Shown here: piece by piece, positions 8,712 to 17,259 of the stretch
How the letters are laid out: each line of letters opens with the position of its first letter
Numbering within the stretch: position 1 is the first letter of the stretch
NCBI GenBank assembly: GCA_002503285.1
Contig: DARI01000006.1
Location: 28,342-92,341 of the forward strand
DNA length: 64,000 nt
From: Euryarchaeota archaeon UBA557
GTDB lineage: Archaea; Thermoplasmatota; Poseidoniia; Poseidoniales; Thalassarchaeaceae
Direction: 5' to 3'
Program-made: the position numbers and the translations under genes
Notes under the pieces: generated by a model
Databases searched by the model: none
What the model saw: the letters and a program-made list of their open reading frames with translations, nothing else
What the model was told of the DNA's origin: nothing

Positions 8712-10175
8712 ATGGCGAAAGGCGAAATACAAGAAGCTTTGACTTTTGATGATGTATTGCTACTTCCCTCTGAATCTTCAGTTCTGCCTGCTGAGGCGAA
8801 TATTGAGACGCAATTGACCAAGAGTATAAGGCTCAACAATCCAATTATATCAGCAGCAATGGATACTGTTACTGAATCAGGGATGGCGATTGCAATGGCA
8901 CAAGCCGGCGGCATTGGAGTAATACATCGAAATATGACAATTGACCAACAAACTAATGAGGTTGATAAAGTAAAAAGATTTGAGTCAGGACTAATTTTAG
9001 ATCCAGTTACAGTATCATCAGACATTACAATAGGAGAATTAAGAGAGATTAAATCAAAATACGGATTTTCTGGATTTCCAGTTATTGATAATTCCAATAA
9101 TTTGGTTGGTTTGATAACCAATAGAGACATTAGATTCGTTGAAGATGATAAAACTAAAGTTTCAGAAGTGATGACTACAGATTTGGTTACTGTCCCTGAA
9201 GGCGTTGATAAGGAAATAGCCAAAAAAATGCTTCATAAAAATAGAATTGAAAAGTTATTAGTTGTAGATAGTAGTGGTAATTGTGCCGGAATGATTACTG
9301 TCAGAGACATACAGAGAAATCGAGATAATCCAGATTCTTGTAGAGATGATCGAGGAAGATTGAGAGTTGTTGGCGCAACAGGAACAGGTGAAAAAGGAGT
9401 GAATAGGGCATTAGCGCTATTTGCATCTGGTGCTGATGCAGTGGCAGTAGATACAGCTCATGGTCACTCCCATGGAGTTTTAGATACTGTAAAGAAGATT
9501 AGGGAGTTGGGGGGCGACAAGGTTCAAATTATTGCAGGCAATGTTGCAACTGGAGATGCCGCTGAAGCACTCATTAAAGCCGGTGCAAATGCAATAAAAG
9601 TTGGAATTGGCCCCGGCTCGATATGTACTACTAGAATTGTATCTGGTGTTGGAGTTCCCCAATTAACTGCGATTATAAATGCCGTTAATGTTTGTAAAAA
9701 GTATGGAATACCAGTAATTGCAGATGGAGGAATAAAATATAGCGGAGATATTGCAAAAGCCATAGCAGCAGGTGCGGATTGCGTCATGGCTGGCTCTGTA
9801 CTAGCAGGAACCAATGAGTCTCCAGGAGAAAATATTCTTTATCAAGGAAGATCGTACAAAGTTTATCGTGGCATGGGATCAGTAAGTGCAATGACTGAGG
9901 GATCTCATGAAAGATATTTTCAATCGGAGCAAGGAGATACACAAAAATATGTACCTGAAGGTATTGAAGGTAGAGTTCCCGCTAGAGGGCCTGTGGAAAA
10001 TGTAATTTTTCAACTAATAGGTGGCTTAAGATCCTCGATGGGCTATACAGGTAATAAAAATATAGAACAAATGAAAGAAAATTGTAATTTCGTAAAAATT
10101 ACAAATGCTGGATTAGCAGAAAGTCATGTCCATGATGTCGAAATAACTAGAGAAGCCCCCAATTATAGAAGATGA
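8712..10175 (+). CDS. guaB: IMP dehydrogenase
   Basis: Oxidises IMP to XMP with NAD, the committed step of GMP synthesis. The 487-residue protein has the full layout: N-terminal barrel start (EALTFDDVLLLP), two CBS domains inserted at about residues 95-200, then the barrel with GDAAEALIKAGANAIKVG and the active-site loop GIGPGSICTTR with catalytic Cys305. The flap region (KYVPEGIEGRVP) and the C-terminal segment are complete. msrA follows after 4 bp and is surely cotranscribed. Confidence 0.98.
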   Translation: MAKGEIQEALTFDDVLLLPSESSVLPAEANIETQLTKSIRLNNPIISAAMDTVTESGMAIAMAQAGGIGVIHRNMTIDQQTNEVDKVKRFESGLILDPVTVSSDITIGELREIKSKYGFSGFPVIDNSNNLVGLITNRDIRFVEDDKTKVSEVMTTDLVTVPEGVDKEIAKKMLHKNRIEKLLVVDSSGNCAGMITVRDIQRNRDNPDSCRDDRGRLRVVGATGTGEKGVNRALALFASGADAVAVDTAHGHSHGVLDTVKKIRELGGDKVQIIAGNVATGDAAEALIKAGANAIKVGIGPGSICTTRIVSGVGVPQLTAIINAVNVCKKYGIPVIADGGIKYSGDIAKAIAAGADCVMAGSVLAGTNESPGENILYQGRSYKVYRGMGSVSAMTEGSHERYFQSEQGDTQKYVPEGIEGRVPARGPVENVIFQLIGGLRSSMGYTGNKNIEQMKENCNFVKITNAGLAESHVHDVEITREAPNYRR

Positions 10176-10179
10176 TTTT

Positions 10180-10701
10180 ATGGATGAGATAGTATTTGGT
10201 GGAGGTTGTTTTTGGTGTACAGAGGGGGCTTTGACTGGACTTAAGGGGGTGAATAGAGTCACTCCAGGATATTCTGGAGGATATCTAAAAAATCCAACCT
10301 ATGAGCAAGTTTGCAGTAAGAAAACAGGGCATGCAGAAGTTGTTAAAGTGAGTTTTGATCCTGACATAATATCATTAAAAAAATTATTAATGGTTTTTTT
10401 TACTTCTCACGACCCAACACAACTAAATCGGCAAGGCAATGACATAGGGCCCCAATATAGGAGTATCATTTTATTCAAAAATTTAGAACAGAAAGAAGAA
10501 ATAAAATTAGTTATTGAAAATATACTTACTTTATATAAAAATAAAATAGTCACTGAAGTTGTAGAATTGAAGGAATTTTATGAAGCTGAAAAACATCATC
10601 ACGACTATTATAGTAAAAATTCATACCAACCATATTGTGCAATGGTAGTTGCACCAAAAATAAAAAAGGTTAGAAAAAAATTTGCACACCTTTATGATTG
10701 A
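10180..10701 (+). CDS. msrA: Peptide methionine sulfoxide reductase A
   Basis: Reduces methionine-S-sulfoxide in proteins. The 173-residue protein starts with the family signature GGGCFWCTEGAL, placing the catalytic Cys at residue 10, followed by GYSGG, the GHAEVVKVSFDP strand and the FFTSHDPTQLNRQGNDIGPQYRS block (read in two parts: FFTSHDPTQ and NDIGPQYRS). The C-terminus ends YQPYCAM, a Cys that could act as resolving residue. It starts 4 bp after guaB. Complete and typical in length. Confidence 0.97.
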   Translation: MDEIVFGGGCFWCTEGALTGLKGVNRVTPGYSGGYLKNPTYEQVCSKKTGHAEVVKVSFDPDIISLKKLLMVFFTSHDPTQLNRQGNDIGPQYRSIILFKNLEQKEEIKLVIENILTLYKNKIVTEVVELKEFYEAEKHHHDYYSKNSYQPYCAMVVAPKIKKVRKKFAHLYD

Positions 10702-10770
10702 TATGTTTTAAAAGTTATTAGTATTAAATAATAAGTATTTGGATTGTAATTTTTAGCACGTAATTTCTTA

Positions 10771-10786
10771 TCACTCATTTTAGTGA
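10771..10786. repeat. Short inverted repeat downstream of msrA
   Basis: TCACT-cattttt-like spacer-AGTGA forms a 5-bp hairpin about 70 bp past the msrA stop. It could be a 3' hairpin or an operator for the next gene; the stem is too short to decide, and it may be chance. Confidence 0.2.
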
Positions 10787-10832
10787 AGATATATTCGGCA
10801 GAAATGATATTGTAGTAAATACGTAAATATTT

Positions 10833-10842
10833 GTATATATTT
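10833..10842 (+). promoter_or_regulatory. TATA box for the 10869 gene
   Basis: GTATATATTT is centred about 30 bp before the GTG start at 10869. That is the spacing expected for an archaeal TATA box driving a leaderless or nearly leaderless transcript. Confidence 0.45.
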
Positions 10843-10868
10843 AGGGTAACCTTCAACTGTCAGGAAAA

Positions 10869-11306
10869 GTGCATCGGGATGTGAAACATGACGGAGGTAG
10901 TCAAGATGATCATTCAGATAAGGCATGGGCAATACACGCTGCCATTATTGGATTAAACTCCGGTAATTTATTATTTAGAGGATTAGAATTAGATCAAGAT
11001 AATCCTGAACTTTTGACTGTTATTTGCCTATCTACACTTGCTATTGCTTTACCATTTCAGGCTATTTTTTTCCTCATTAATTCCCATATTCAAGAAACAA
11101 CCAATGTACATGAGTTAGAGTATCAAATGTTACTAAGATTATCAGTTATCTGTCAAACAGTTTCTTACTTTTCACTAGTAAGTATTGGCATATTGATGTA
11201 TACTACTCATATGTACATTGGGCTTTCATTTACTGCAGGTACAGTAATTGCATTTTTCTTGTTAAAATCTGCCTTAAATCAGGTAGACAGATTAGCTAAA
11301 TTATGA
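10869..11306 (+). CDS. Small integral membrane protein, unknown function
   Basis: 145 residues from GTG 10869. A hydrophilic, His/Asp-rich N-terminus (HRDVKHDGGSQDDHSDKAW) precedes four predicted membrane helices at roughly residues 18-35, 50-72, 85-110 and 115-135. I do not recognise a family. It has its own promoter-like TATA element and overlaps the convergent SixA-like gene by 6 bp at the stop codons. Confidence 0.65.
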   Translation: MHRDVKHDGGSQDDHSDKAWAIHAAIIGLNSGNLLFRGLELDQDNPELLTVICLSTLAIALPFQAIFFLINSHIQETTNVHELEYQMLLRLSVICQTVSYFSLVSIGILMYTTHMYIGLSFTAGTVIAFFLLKSALNQVDRLAKL

Positions 11307-11747
11307 AAAATTTAAATCTTTTGGTTTTATTATTCTTTCTAAAATCCAATTGCCATTGTTTTCGTAAATTAAAGCTACTGATGCGGTTGGCATCTCGTGC
11401 CATTCACCAGTTAAAGTATTAATCAGTAACTCACAACCCGGATTATGTCCTAATATCATAGTTGTACCATGATCATGACAATGTTCCAATGATAACAATA
11501 ATTGATCAATTCCTGCAAGATATATCTCTGGCATGATTTTTATTTCGACTTCATTCGAATCAAAATTCATTGCAGATAATGTTTCGAGAGTGCGTGTTGA
11601 ACTGCTGACTAATATCAAATTTGGAAGAAAATTTATCCTAGATAATTCCTGATGAATTCTAGGTGCGTCATTCAAACCACGAGTATTTAGAGGACGATCA
11701 TGATCATTTAGATTTAGATTCTTATGACTACTTTTAGCATGCCGCAT
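11301..11747 (-). CDS. SixA-like phosphohistidine phosphatase (histidine phosphatase superfamily)
   Basis: Removes phosphate from phosphohistidine or a small phosphoester. The catalytic motif RHAKSS and the conserved LNTRGLNDAP and LGHNPGCE segments are all present. The only ATG (11747) places the catalytic RH at residues 2-3 and loses the first beta strand. In frame upstream, the codons encode NKKRLII immediately before MRHAKSS, just as in family members. A GGAGG Shine-Dalgarno at 11779-11783 is placed for a start at the ATC codon 11771-11769. The real protein is therefore probably 8 residues longer, with a non-AUG start or a sequence error. It follows the crotonase gene on the same strand. 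Confidence 0.88.
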   Translation of the reverse strand: MRHAKSSHKNLNLNDHDRPLNTRGLNDAPRIHQELSRINFLPNLILVSSSTRTLETLSAMNFDSNEVEIKIMPEIYLAGIDQLLLSLEHCHDHGTTMILGHNPGCELLINTLTGEWHEMPTASVALIYENNGNWILERIIKPKDLNFS

Positions 11748-11773
11748 TATTATTAATCTTTTTTTATTGATTG

Positions 11774-12568
11774 TTATTCCTCCGATTTATTGAAGATAGG
11801 TTTTCGTTTCTCTAGGAATGATGAAACACCTTCAGAAAACTCAGGCGACAAAGATGAAGATATCATAAGTGCGCGTTCAAATTCCAATTGTGTTTCAAAA
11901 AAAGTAGATGTTGAAGCATCTAATAGTTGCTTAGTTGAACGTCGACTCATTATTGACCATTTTCCCCATTTTTTTGCTATTTGTAAAGATTTATTTATTA
12001 ATTCTTCAGAATTGCATATCTCATCAATAGCACCTAATTCAAGGGCTTTGTCACCATTCCAAACTTCATTATTGAAAAAGAATCTTTTGGATACTTGAGT
12101 TCCAACAAGTCTGGGAAGAAGCCATGTTACTCCTCCATCAGGAGATGCCCCTAAAGGAAAAAATGCTGCAGTTAACTTAGCATTTGATATTGAAATCCTA
12201 TAATCCGTTGCAAGAGCTAATCCCAATCCTCCTCCTGCAACTGAACCATTTATTGCAGCCACAAATATTTTTGAAGAGCCACGAATTTTTATTAGCAATG
12301 AATGTAATTTACCAGTCATTTCTTCTACTAATGAACCTATATTACCTTCATCTATTGCATCAGCAAATTCGTTAATTGATCCTCCAGCGCTGAAGAATTT
12401 TCCCGTTCCTGTAATAATTATAGATAAACATGAGTTGTCTTCCATTAGGTTTTCCAGAGAATTAATTAAAGTGTCAATATTATTTGAATTAAATGTATTT
12501 TTTGATGCATTTTTTGAAAGAGTTACTAATGCTACACCGCCTTCATGCCTTTCAACTGTTAAAACCAT
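11774..12568 (-). CDS. Enoyl-CoA hydratase/isomerase family protein (PaaG-like)
   Basis: 264 residues of the crotonase superfamily acting on acyl-CoA thioesters. The first oxyanion-hole region is FFSAGGSINEF, the second is INGSVAGGGLGLALATDYRI. The active-site segment reads AFFPLGASPDGGVTWLLPRLVG in outline; the Asp in the PDGG position and lack of the hydratase Glu pattern resemble PaaG/isomerase members more than the classic hydratase. Divergent from the aldehyde dehydrogenase gene, 68 bp between start codons. The three genes 11774-14909 look like one acyl-CoA/aldehyde catabolic set. Confidence 0.88.
   Translation of the reverse strand: MVLTVERHEGGVALVTLSKNASKNTFNSNNIDTLINSLENLMEDNSCLSIIITGTGKFFSAGGSINEFADAIDEGNIGSLVEEMTGKLHSLLIKIRGSSKIFVAAINGSVAGGGLGLALATDYRISISNAKLTAAFFPLGASPDGGVTWLLPRLVGTQVSKRFFFNNEVWNGDKALELGAIDEICNSEELINKSLQIAKKWGKWSIMSRRSTKQLLDASTSTFFETQLEFERALMISSSLSPEFSEGVSSFLEKRKPIFNKSEE
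11779..11783 (-). promoter_or_regulatory. Shine-Dalgarno for SixA-like gene
   Basis: GGAGG on the minus strand lies inside the last codons of the crotonase gene. It is 31 nt from the ATG at 11747 but only 7 nt from an in-frame ATC at 11771. The spacing argues for an initiation point upstream of the only ATG. Confidence 0.5.
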
Positions 12569-12636
12569 AATAACCCCTAGAAGTGTTTCTTTTTCAAATG
12601 CATGAATATCTTAAGATGTGGCGCTTCCGTCAGCAT

Positions 12637-14055
12637 ATGCAGAACCGCGAAAAGCTATACATCAATGGAAAATGGGTAATTCCTGATGGAAAAGCAAAAA
12701 TTGAAATTATCAATCCTACAAATGAAGAGAATATTGGCTATGTTCCTGCTGGTTCAACAAATGATATTGATATGGCAGTTGAATCTGCTAAACAAGCATT
12801 CAAGGAATGGTCAAAAAGTAGTATAGTAAAGAGAATGGAAATTCTTAATTCATTATCTAGTGCAATTAAGGAACGTGGAGAGGAATTGGCTCAAGCCATA
12901 ACTTCGGAAGTTGGGACTCCAATAGGTTACTCTAGAACTGCAATGGTAGGAACCCCTAGAGTTGTGTCTCGTTCTTATTCAAAGATTTTAGAAAATTTTG
13001 AATGGTCAGAAGAGGTTCGAAATTCATTAATTATTAGAGAAGGGATTGGCGTTTGTGCATTTATAACCCCCTGGAATTTTCCATTGCATCAAATAATTGG
13101 AAAGGTAGCCCCGGCTATCGCAGCTGGTTGTACTATGATCTTAAAGCCTTCAAAGGAGGCTCCAATTAGTGCATTTATACTTGCTGAGATACTGCATGAT
13201 ATTGGCCTCCCTGCAGGTGTCTTCAACTTAGTCTCTGGCCATGGATCAGAGATAGGAGAATATCTGTCGAGTCATCCGGATGTAGATATGGTATCATTCA
13301 CCGGATCTACAAACGCTGGCGTTGCAGTAAGTCATGCTGCTGCAAAGAGTGTTAAACGAGTAACATTAGAATTGGGCGGAAAGAGTGCTAATGTTATTTT
13401 AGATGATGCTGAACCAGAATTAGTTGCAAAAAGAGCACTTAGTGCCTGTCATCAAAATAATGGTCAAACATGTTCAGCACTGACAAGATTAATAATTCCC
13501 GAACATATGAAGGAAGAAATATGTAAGATTATTGCAGATAAAAATGATTCATACACTGTCGGAGATCCATTGGATGAAAGTATACGTTGTGGTCCAATGG
13601 TGAGTAAAAAACAACAAGAAAGTGTAACAAAATATATTGAAACAGGAATTAATGAAGGTGCTTCACTGATATCAGGAGGCTTAGGAATGCCCATTAATAT
13701 AGACAAAGGTTTTTTTGTGAAACCTACAATTTTTGCCGATGTTACCCCGAAAATGAAGATATGGAAGGAAGAAATTTTTGGCCCAGTCCTTGTAATTGCG
13801 ACATATGATAATGAAAATGAAGCACTTTTTCTAGCAAATGATTCAATTTATGGCCTATCCGGAGGAGTATGGTCCGATAGTGAAGAACGAGCTATTGAAT
13901 TTGCCAAAGGGATGCGAACTGGTCAAATTAGTATAAATGGAGGATTTTTTAATGTTGATGCTCCGTTTGGAGGATATAAAGAGTCAGGTAATGGGAGAGA
14001 ATTAGGATTGCATGGGTTATACGAATTTCTAGAAATAAAATCAATCCAAAAATGA
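12637..14055 (+). CDS. NAD(P)-dependent aldehyde dehydrogenase
   Basis: Oxidises an aldehyde to the acid. The start is set at ATG 12637, giving MQNREKLYINGKWV, the usual start of the family, and a normal 472-residue length; the longer frame from 12583 adds an unconvincing tail. Motifs in order are TPWNFPLHQIIGKVAPA, FTGSTNAG for the dinucleotide, ELGGKSANVIL with the general-base Glu, and NNGQTCSALTRL with catalytic Cys279. EEIFGPVL and the C-terminal oligomerisation segment are present. The substrate cannot be told. It is flanked on both sides by crotonase-family genes. Confidence 0.95.
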   Translation: MQNREKLYINGKWVIPDGKAKIEIINPTNEENIGYVPAGSTNDIDMAVESAKQAFKEWSKSSIVKRMEILNSLSSAIKERGEELAQAITSEVGTPIGYSRTAMVGTPRVVSRSYSKILENFEWSEEVRNSLIIREGIGVCAFITPWNFPLHQIIGKVAPAIAAGCTMILKPSKEAPISAFILAEILHDIGLPAGVFNLVSGHGSEIGEYLSSHPDVDMVSFTGSTNAGVAVSHAAAKSVKRVTLELGGKSANVILDDAEPELVAKRALSACHQNNGQTCSALTRLIIPEHMKEEICKIIADKNDSYTVGDPLDESIRCGPMVSKKQQESVTKYIETGINEGASLISGGLGMPINIDKGFFVKPTIFADVTPKMKIWKEEIFGPVLVIATYDNENEALFLANDSIYGLSGGVWSDSEERAIEFAKGMRTGQISINGGFFNVDAPFGGYKESGNGRELGLHGLYEFLEIKSIQK

Positions 14056-14063
14056 TTAATATT

Positions 14064-14909
14064 TTATCTTCCTAGCCATTTCGGACTTTTTCTTTCTAAA
14101 AAAGCTTTTACTCCGATTTCTTTATCTTCTGTATCAAAGAGTGCTACAAATTCTGAACGCTCTGTAAGAACTCCTTCTGTGAAGGGTAAATCAAGAGATG
14201 CCCTAATGGTCCTTTTTGCTACTTTGATGGTGTAGGGAGATTTTCGGGCTATATCCATAGCCAAGGACATTGTAGTTGATTCCAAATCATTTGATTCCTC
14301 CACCTTATTTACTAATCCGATTCTTAATGCATCTTCGGCCCCGATCATGTCACCAGTCAATACAATTTCCATTGCTTTACCATAACCTAAGAGTCTGCAC
14401 AAGCGTTGAGTGCCTCCACCTCCAGGAATTAGGCCCAAATTTATTTCAGGTTGCCCAAACTTTGAATCCTTTGATGCTACCCTCATATCACAAGATAGTG
14501 CTAATTCAGTACCTCCGCCCAATGCAAATCCATCGATCATAGCAATAGTTGGTTTTGATAAATTCCAAATTGCCTCCCATCCATTTTCTTCGAAAAACGG
14601 CCTTACTTGATCAGAATTTTTTCCCTCAAATTCTGAAATGTCGGCTCCAGCAGCAAACGACTTCGGTTTTTGTTTAGTTCCTTCTGGCGCAGATAATGGT
14701 AAAGCCCCCTTTATTATGACAACTCTAATATTATCATCAGACTCTGCCCTTTTACATTGATTTTTTATTTCTTCATGTACTTTCATATTTAATGAATTTA
14801 ATTTATTTGGGCGATTAATAGTCCAAATAGAGACTAGTCCGCCAGAGGGATTTGAGTTTTCTACAAGAATATCTTCAACCAGTAATACGTCTTCCATATA
14901 TCCCGGCAT
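14064..14909 (-). CDS. Enoyl-CoA hydratase
   Basis: 281 residues, crotonase fold. It shows the NRPNKLNSLN start, FAAGADISEF with the first oxyanion-hole Gly, IDGFALGGGTELALSCD, and FGQPEINLGLIPGGGGTQRL with the Glu used by hydratases. Unlike the paralogue at 11774-12568 it keeps this Glu, so a true 2-enoyl-CoA hydratase in beta-oxidation or amino-acid breakdown is likely. A shorter start at ATG 14897 is possible. Convergent with the aldehyde dehydrogenase gene, 8 bp between stops. Confidence 0.93.
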   Translation of the reverse strand: MPGYMEDVLLVEDILVENSNPSGGLVSIWTINRPNKLNSLNMKVHEEIKNQCKRAESDDNIRVVIIKGALPLSAPEGTKQKPKSFAAGADISEFEGKNSDQVRPFFEENGWEAIWNLSKPTIAMIDGFALGGGTELALSCDMRVASKDSKFGQPEINLGLIPGGGGTQRLCRLLGYGKAMEIVLTGDMIGAEDALRIGLVNKVEESNDLESTTMSLAMDIARKSPYTIKVAKRTIRASLDLPFTEGVLTERSEFVALFDTEDKEIGVKAFLERKSPKWLGR

Positions 14910-14948
14910 GCGCCATATGGCTTGAATAATACGGTCAAAAATATATTA

Positions 14949-15917
14949 CTAATCTTTTTGATTATTAAATTCATTATTTTGAAATGGAGGAAGGCCTGGA
15001 GGATTTGGTAATGGAGGAAGGCCTGGAGGATTTGGTAATGGAGGAAGGCCTGGAGGATTTGGTAATGGAGGAAGGCCTGGAGGATTTGGTAAAATCAAGT
15101 TTGGAGTAGGATCTAAATTATTATTCGACAATTTAGCATCATTTGAGGGAGTATCAATTTTAAGTGGCATTCTAACTTTTAATATTCTTTGGTGATCAAT
15201 TCGGACATATGATATCCCATAAGGTATACTCGAGTCGGTTACTTTAGATTCGGAAATAACTGTTAAACCGTGGTTTATACCTCTGAGTTGTTTTGAAATA
15301 TCTTCTCCATCTTCGATACCCGCCCATTTATCAACCTTAGAAATTTTTCTCTTTGCTAATTCTATTCTCCTTTCAATAGTAATTTTCTTCTTTAATTCGT
15401 CCCTAATAATTCTCTTTTCTCTGATAAAATTATCAATTTCTGATTCCATCTGTGATTGAGGATCTGAAGAAGCCACATATTTCATGGCTATATTTTTACC
15501 ATCCCTATTTTCTAAATCATTTTCTGATAAAATCTCAGGGGAGGGCGTATCGATTAATTTTTGTTGAATTTTTGGAATATTTTCTTCTGAATTTGTAATT
15601 TTACGAGTGCGTCTTAATTTTTCCTCGCGGCGATAACTTGGCCCTTCTAATTCTAAAACTGGAGCAGGTAATTCCAAAGGTTCTATTTTTTTTTCTATTT
15701 GGGCGGAGTAATTTATTTTTTGTTCGGTGATTTTTACTATGGAATTTCCACCTCCGAACATAAGTAGTGAAGTGAGAGATAATATCAATATTCCTCCGGC
15801 AATCTGAAACTCGATACCTTCTTTTACGATATAAACTAGATAGAAGGGGATACTAATGAATAATAAGAACCAAATTAGTACTTTTGTCATTGACGGCATG
15901 GTCTCACCTATTGTCAC
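14949..15917 (-). CDS. Membrane-anchored protein with proline-rich C-terminal repeats
   Basis: 322 residues. Two hydrophobic helices at the N-terminus (about 12-30 and 35-56) anchor the protein. A long charged region follows, rich in Lys, Arg and Glu with likely coiled coil (DNFIREKRIIRDELKKKI). The tail is four copies of PNPPGLPPL, encoded by the perfect 27-bp repeats at 14983-15090. Such proline repeats often act as flexible spacers or as binding sites for partner domains. No family is recognised. A second start at ATG 15899 would also keep both helices. It lies upstream of the crotonase gene and just after rdgB on the same strand. Confidence 0.65.
   Translation of the reverse strand: MTIGETMPSMTKVLIWFLLFISIPFYLVYIVKEGIEFQIAGGILILSLTSLLMFGGGNSIVKITEQKINYSAQIEKKIEPLELPAPVLELEGPSYRREEKLRRTRKITNSEENIPKIQQKLIDTPSPEILSENDLENRDGKNIAMKYVASSDPQSQMESEIDNFIREKRIIRDELKKKITIERRIELAKRKISKVDKWAGIEDGEDISKQLRGINHGLTVISESKVTDSSIPYGISYVRIDHQRILKVRMPLKIDTPSNDAKLSNNNLDPTPNLILPNPPGLPPLPNPPGLPPLPNPPGLPPLPNPPGLPPFQNNEFNNQKD
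14983..15090. repeat. Four perfect 27-bp tandem repeats (coding)
   Basis: The 27-bp unit starting AATGGAGGAAGGCCTGGA repeats four times without a mismatch. It encodes PNPPGLPPL on the minus strand. Perfect identity at the DNA level suggests recent expansion or ongoing copy-number change. Confidence 0.95.
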
Positions 15918-15935
15918 ACGAGAGGATTGTTCTAT

Positions 15936-16529
15936 TCACTTTGACGGATGTTGTAAATATGTTAATAGCCCCCTTAAAGAATTACTGCGATGAGATATTG
16001 ATGATTTTTCAATTTCGGTCATTTCGGAGAAGGTTCTACCTTTACCCTCGTGAGGAATGAAAATTGGATCATACCCGAAGCCACTTGTACCTACTTCTTT
16101 TTTTCCTAATTTTCCCTTACAGATTCCATTTGAATGATAGATTTTTCCATTCCAATCTAAAATGGTAACACATCGATATTCTGCACCCCTGTCTTGAGAA
16201 TTTTCCAATAATTTTAAAATACCAGATAATCCTATTGTTTCAAATATAAATGAAGAAAATACACCAGGGAAATTTTCTATTGAATCAATGAAAATCCCTG
16301 AATCCTCAACTAAAATAGCACAACCTTCTAAATCAGAATTCTTAATCATAGCCCGTGCTTGGATGATTTTTGATAATGCTACTTCCATTAAGCTATTGCA
16401 TTGAGGTTCTATAAAATTTGGCCGATTACCATTTACGAGTAACCCCTCGACATCATATCCTAATTCTCCGAATAAAGTGCCTGCTTCTGCAATCTTATTT
16501 TTGTTTCCAGTTGCAAAAAGTATTTTCAT
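15936..16529 (-). CDS. rdgB: XTP/dITP pyrophosphatase (RdgB/HAM1)
   Basis: Hydrolyses non-canonical purine triphosphates (dITP, XTP) to monophosphates and keeps them out of DNA. The 197-residue protein begins with the hallmark LFATGNKNKIAEA, followed by LVEDSGIFIDSIENFPGVFSS and the C-terminal GFGYDPIFIPHEG and SHRSNSLRGL motifs. It lies 8 bp downstream of bud32. The pairing of this gene with Kae1/Bud32 genes is common in archaea; Kae1 itself is not here. Confidence 0.95.
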   Translation of the reverse strand: MKILFATGNKNKIAEAGTLFGELGYDVEGLLVNGNRPNFIEPQCNSLMEVALSKIIQARAMIKNSDLEGCAILVEDSGIFIDSIENFPGVFSSFIFETIGLSGILKLLENSQDRGAEYRCVTILDWNGKIYHSNGICKGKLGKKEVGTSGFGYDPIFIPHEGKGRTFSEMTEIEKSSISHRSNSLRGLLTYLQHPSK

Positions 16530-16537
16530 TTTTTCAC

Positions 16538-17221
16538 CTATGCATGATATCTAACTCTACCTCTAATTTCGTTAAAGCGAGATATTACTTCGCTGGCACT
16601 TATTATATCGGGCAATTTTGAATCGGATTCGGAATATCCCGATAACATAATATCTACAGCATTTTCATATTCTGAATGGCTGGAAGTGAGGCACTCATTG
16701 AGAACTTGTAAATCTAATCCCAAGTGCTCTAATTCTGGAAAAATTCGTGCCAACCCAAAATCGATTAAATGTAAATTATCATATTTATCTATTAGTACAT
16801 TATGAGTAGTTAGGTCTCCATGGGAAATTCCAAATTCATGTAATTTTCTTATTAATTTACCAAATTTTTTAATTTTTTCCAAGGAATTTAAATCCTCATT
16901 TAATGAATCATAAAGTGGTTTACCTTCAAATCTGGAAATTAAAATCCAACCATTATCTAGATCCAAGTCATATAATGAGGGAGAGGGGAAATTATCCAAT
17001 TGTAATCTTCCCAAAACTCTAGCTTCTACTGAAAGCCTTTGACGTGTTAATTTTTTATCTAATTTTGGTGTACGATATCCTCGTGGTGACCTCAGTTTCA
17101 AGACAGCTGATTTACCAAGCCATGAACCACTTGTAACTGTTGCTTCGGCGCCCTTATGCATGACGATATCTTCTATCCACATTGGAATAGTTGCGCCCTC
17201 CATACCATTCGGATGTGACAT
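16538..17221 (-). CDS. bud32: KEOPS complex protein kinase Bud32
   Basis: Small atypical Rio-like kinase/ATPase of the KEOPS complex, which makes threonylcarbamoyl-adenosine (t6A37) in tRNA. The 227-residue protein contains the Bud32 start GAEATV, the lysine segment AVLKLRSPRGYRTPKLDKKL in outline, RLSVEARVLGRL, the catalytic loop HGDLTTHNVLI and the metal motif DFGLA. The C-terminus ends IRGRVRYHA, as in the family. Alternative starts exist at ATG 17203 and 17182. It is a stand-alone gene, not fused to Kae1. It is divergent from nadA, with about 38 bp between start codons. Confidence 0.93.
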   Translation of the reverse strand: MSHPNGMEGATIPMWIEDIVMHKGAEATVTSGSWLGKSAVLKLRSPRGYRTPKLDKKLTRQRLSVEARVLGRLQLDNFPSPSLYDLDLDNGWILISRFEGKPLYDSLNEDLNSLEKIKKFGKLIRKLHEFGISHGDLTTHNVLIDKYDNLHLIDFGLARIFPELEHLGLDLQVLNECLTSSHSEYENAVDIMLSGYSESDSKLPDIISASEVISRFNEIRGRVRYHA

Positions 17222-17242
17222 ACCTTCAAAGCGGTTTCATTC

Positions 17243-17250
17243 AAGGAGGG
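17243..17250 (+). promoter_or_regulatory. Shine-Dalgarno for nadA
   Basis: AAGGAGGG ends 9 nt before ATG 17260. It fixes the nadA start at 17260 rather than the upstream in-frame ATG at 17191, which lies inside bud32. Confidence 0.7.
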
Positions 17251-17259
17251 ATTATAGAT

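Noticed and set aside
8639..9223. 194-residue open frame antisense to guaB
   Set aside because: It lies opposite a certain guaB gene and is low complexity (Ser/Thr/Ile rich), as expected of an antisense frame.
14983..15090. Possible CRISPR array
   Set aside because: The repeats are directly adjacent with no spacers, are in frame with a gene and encode a proline motif.
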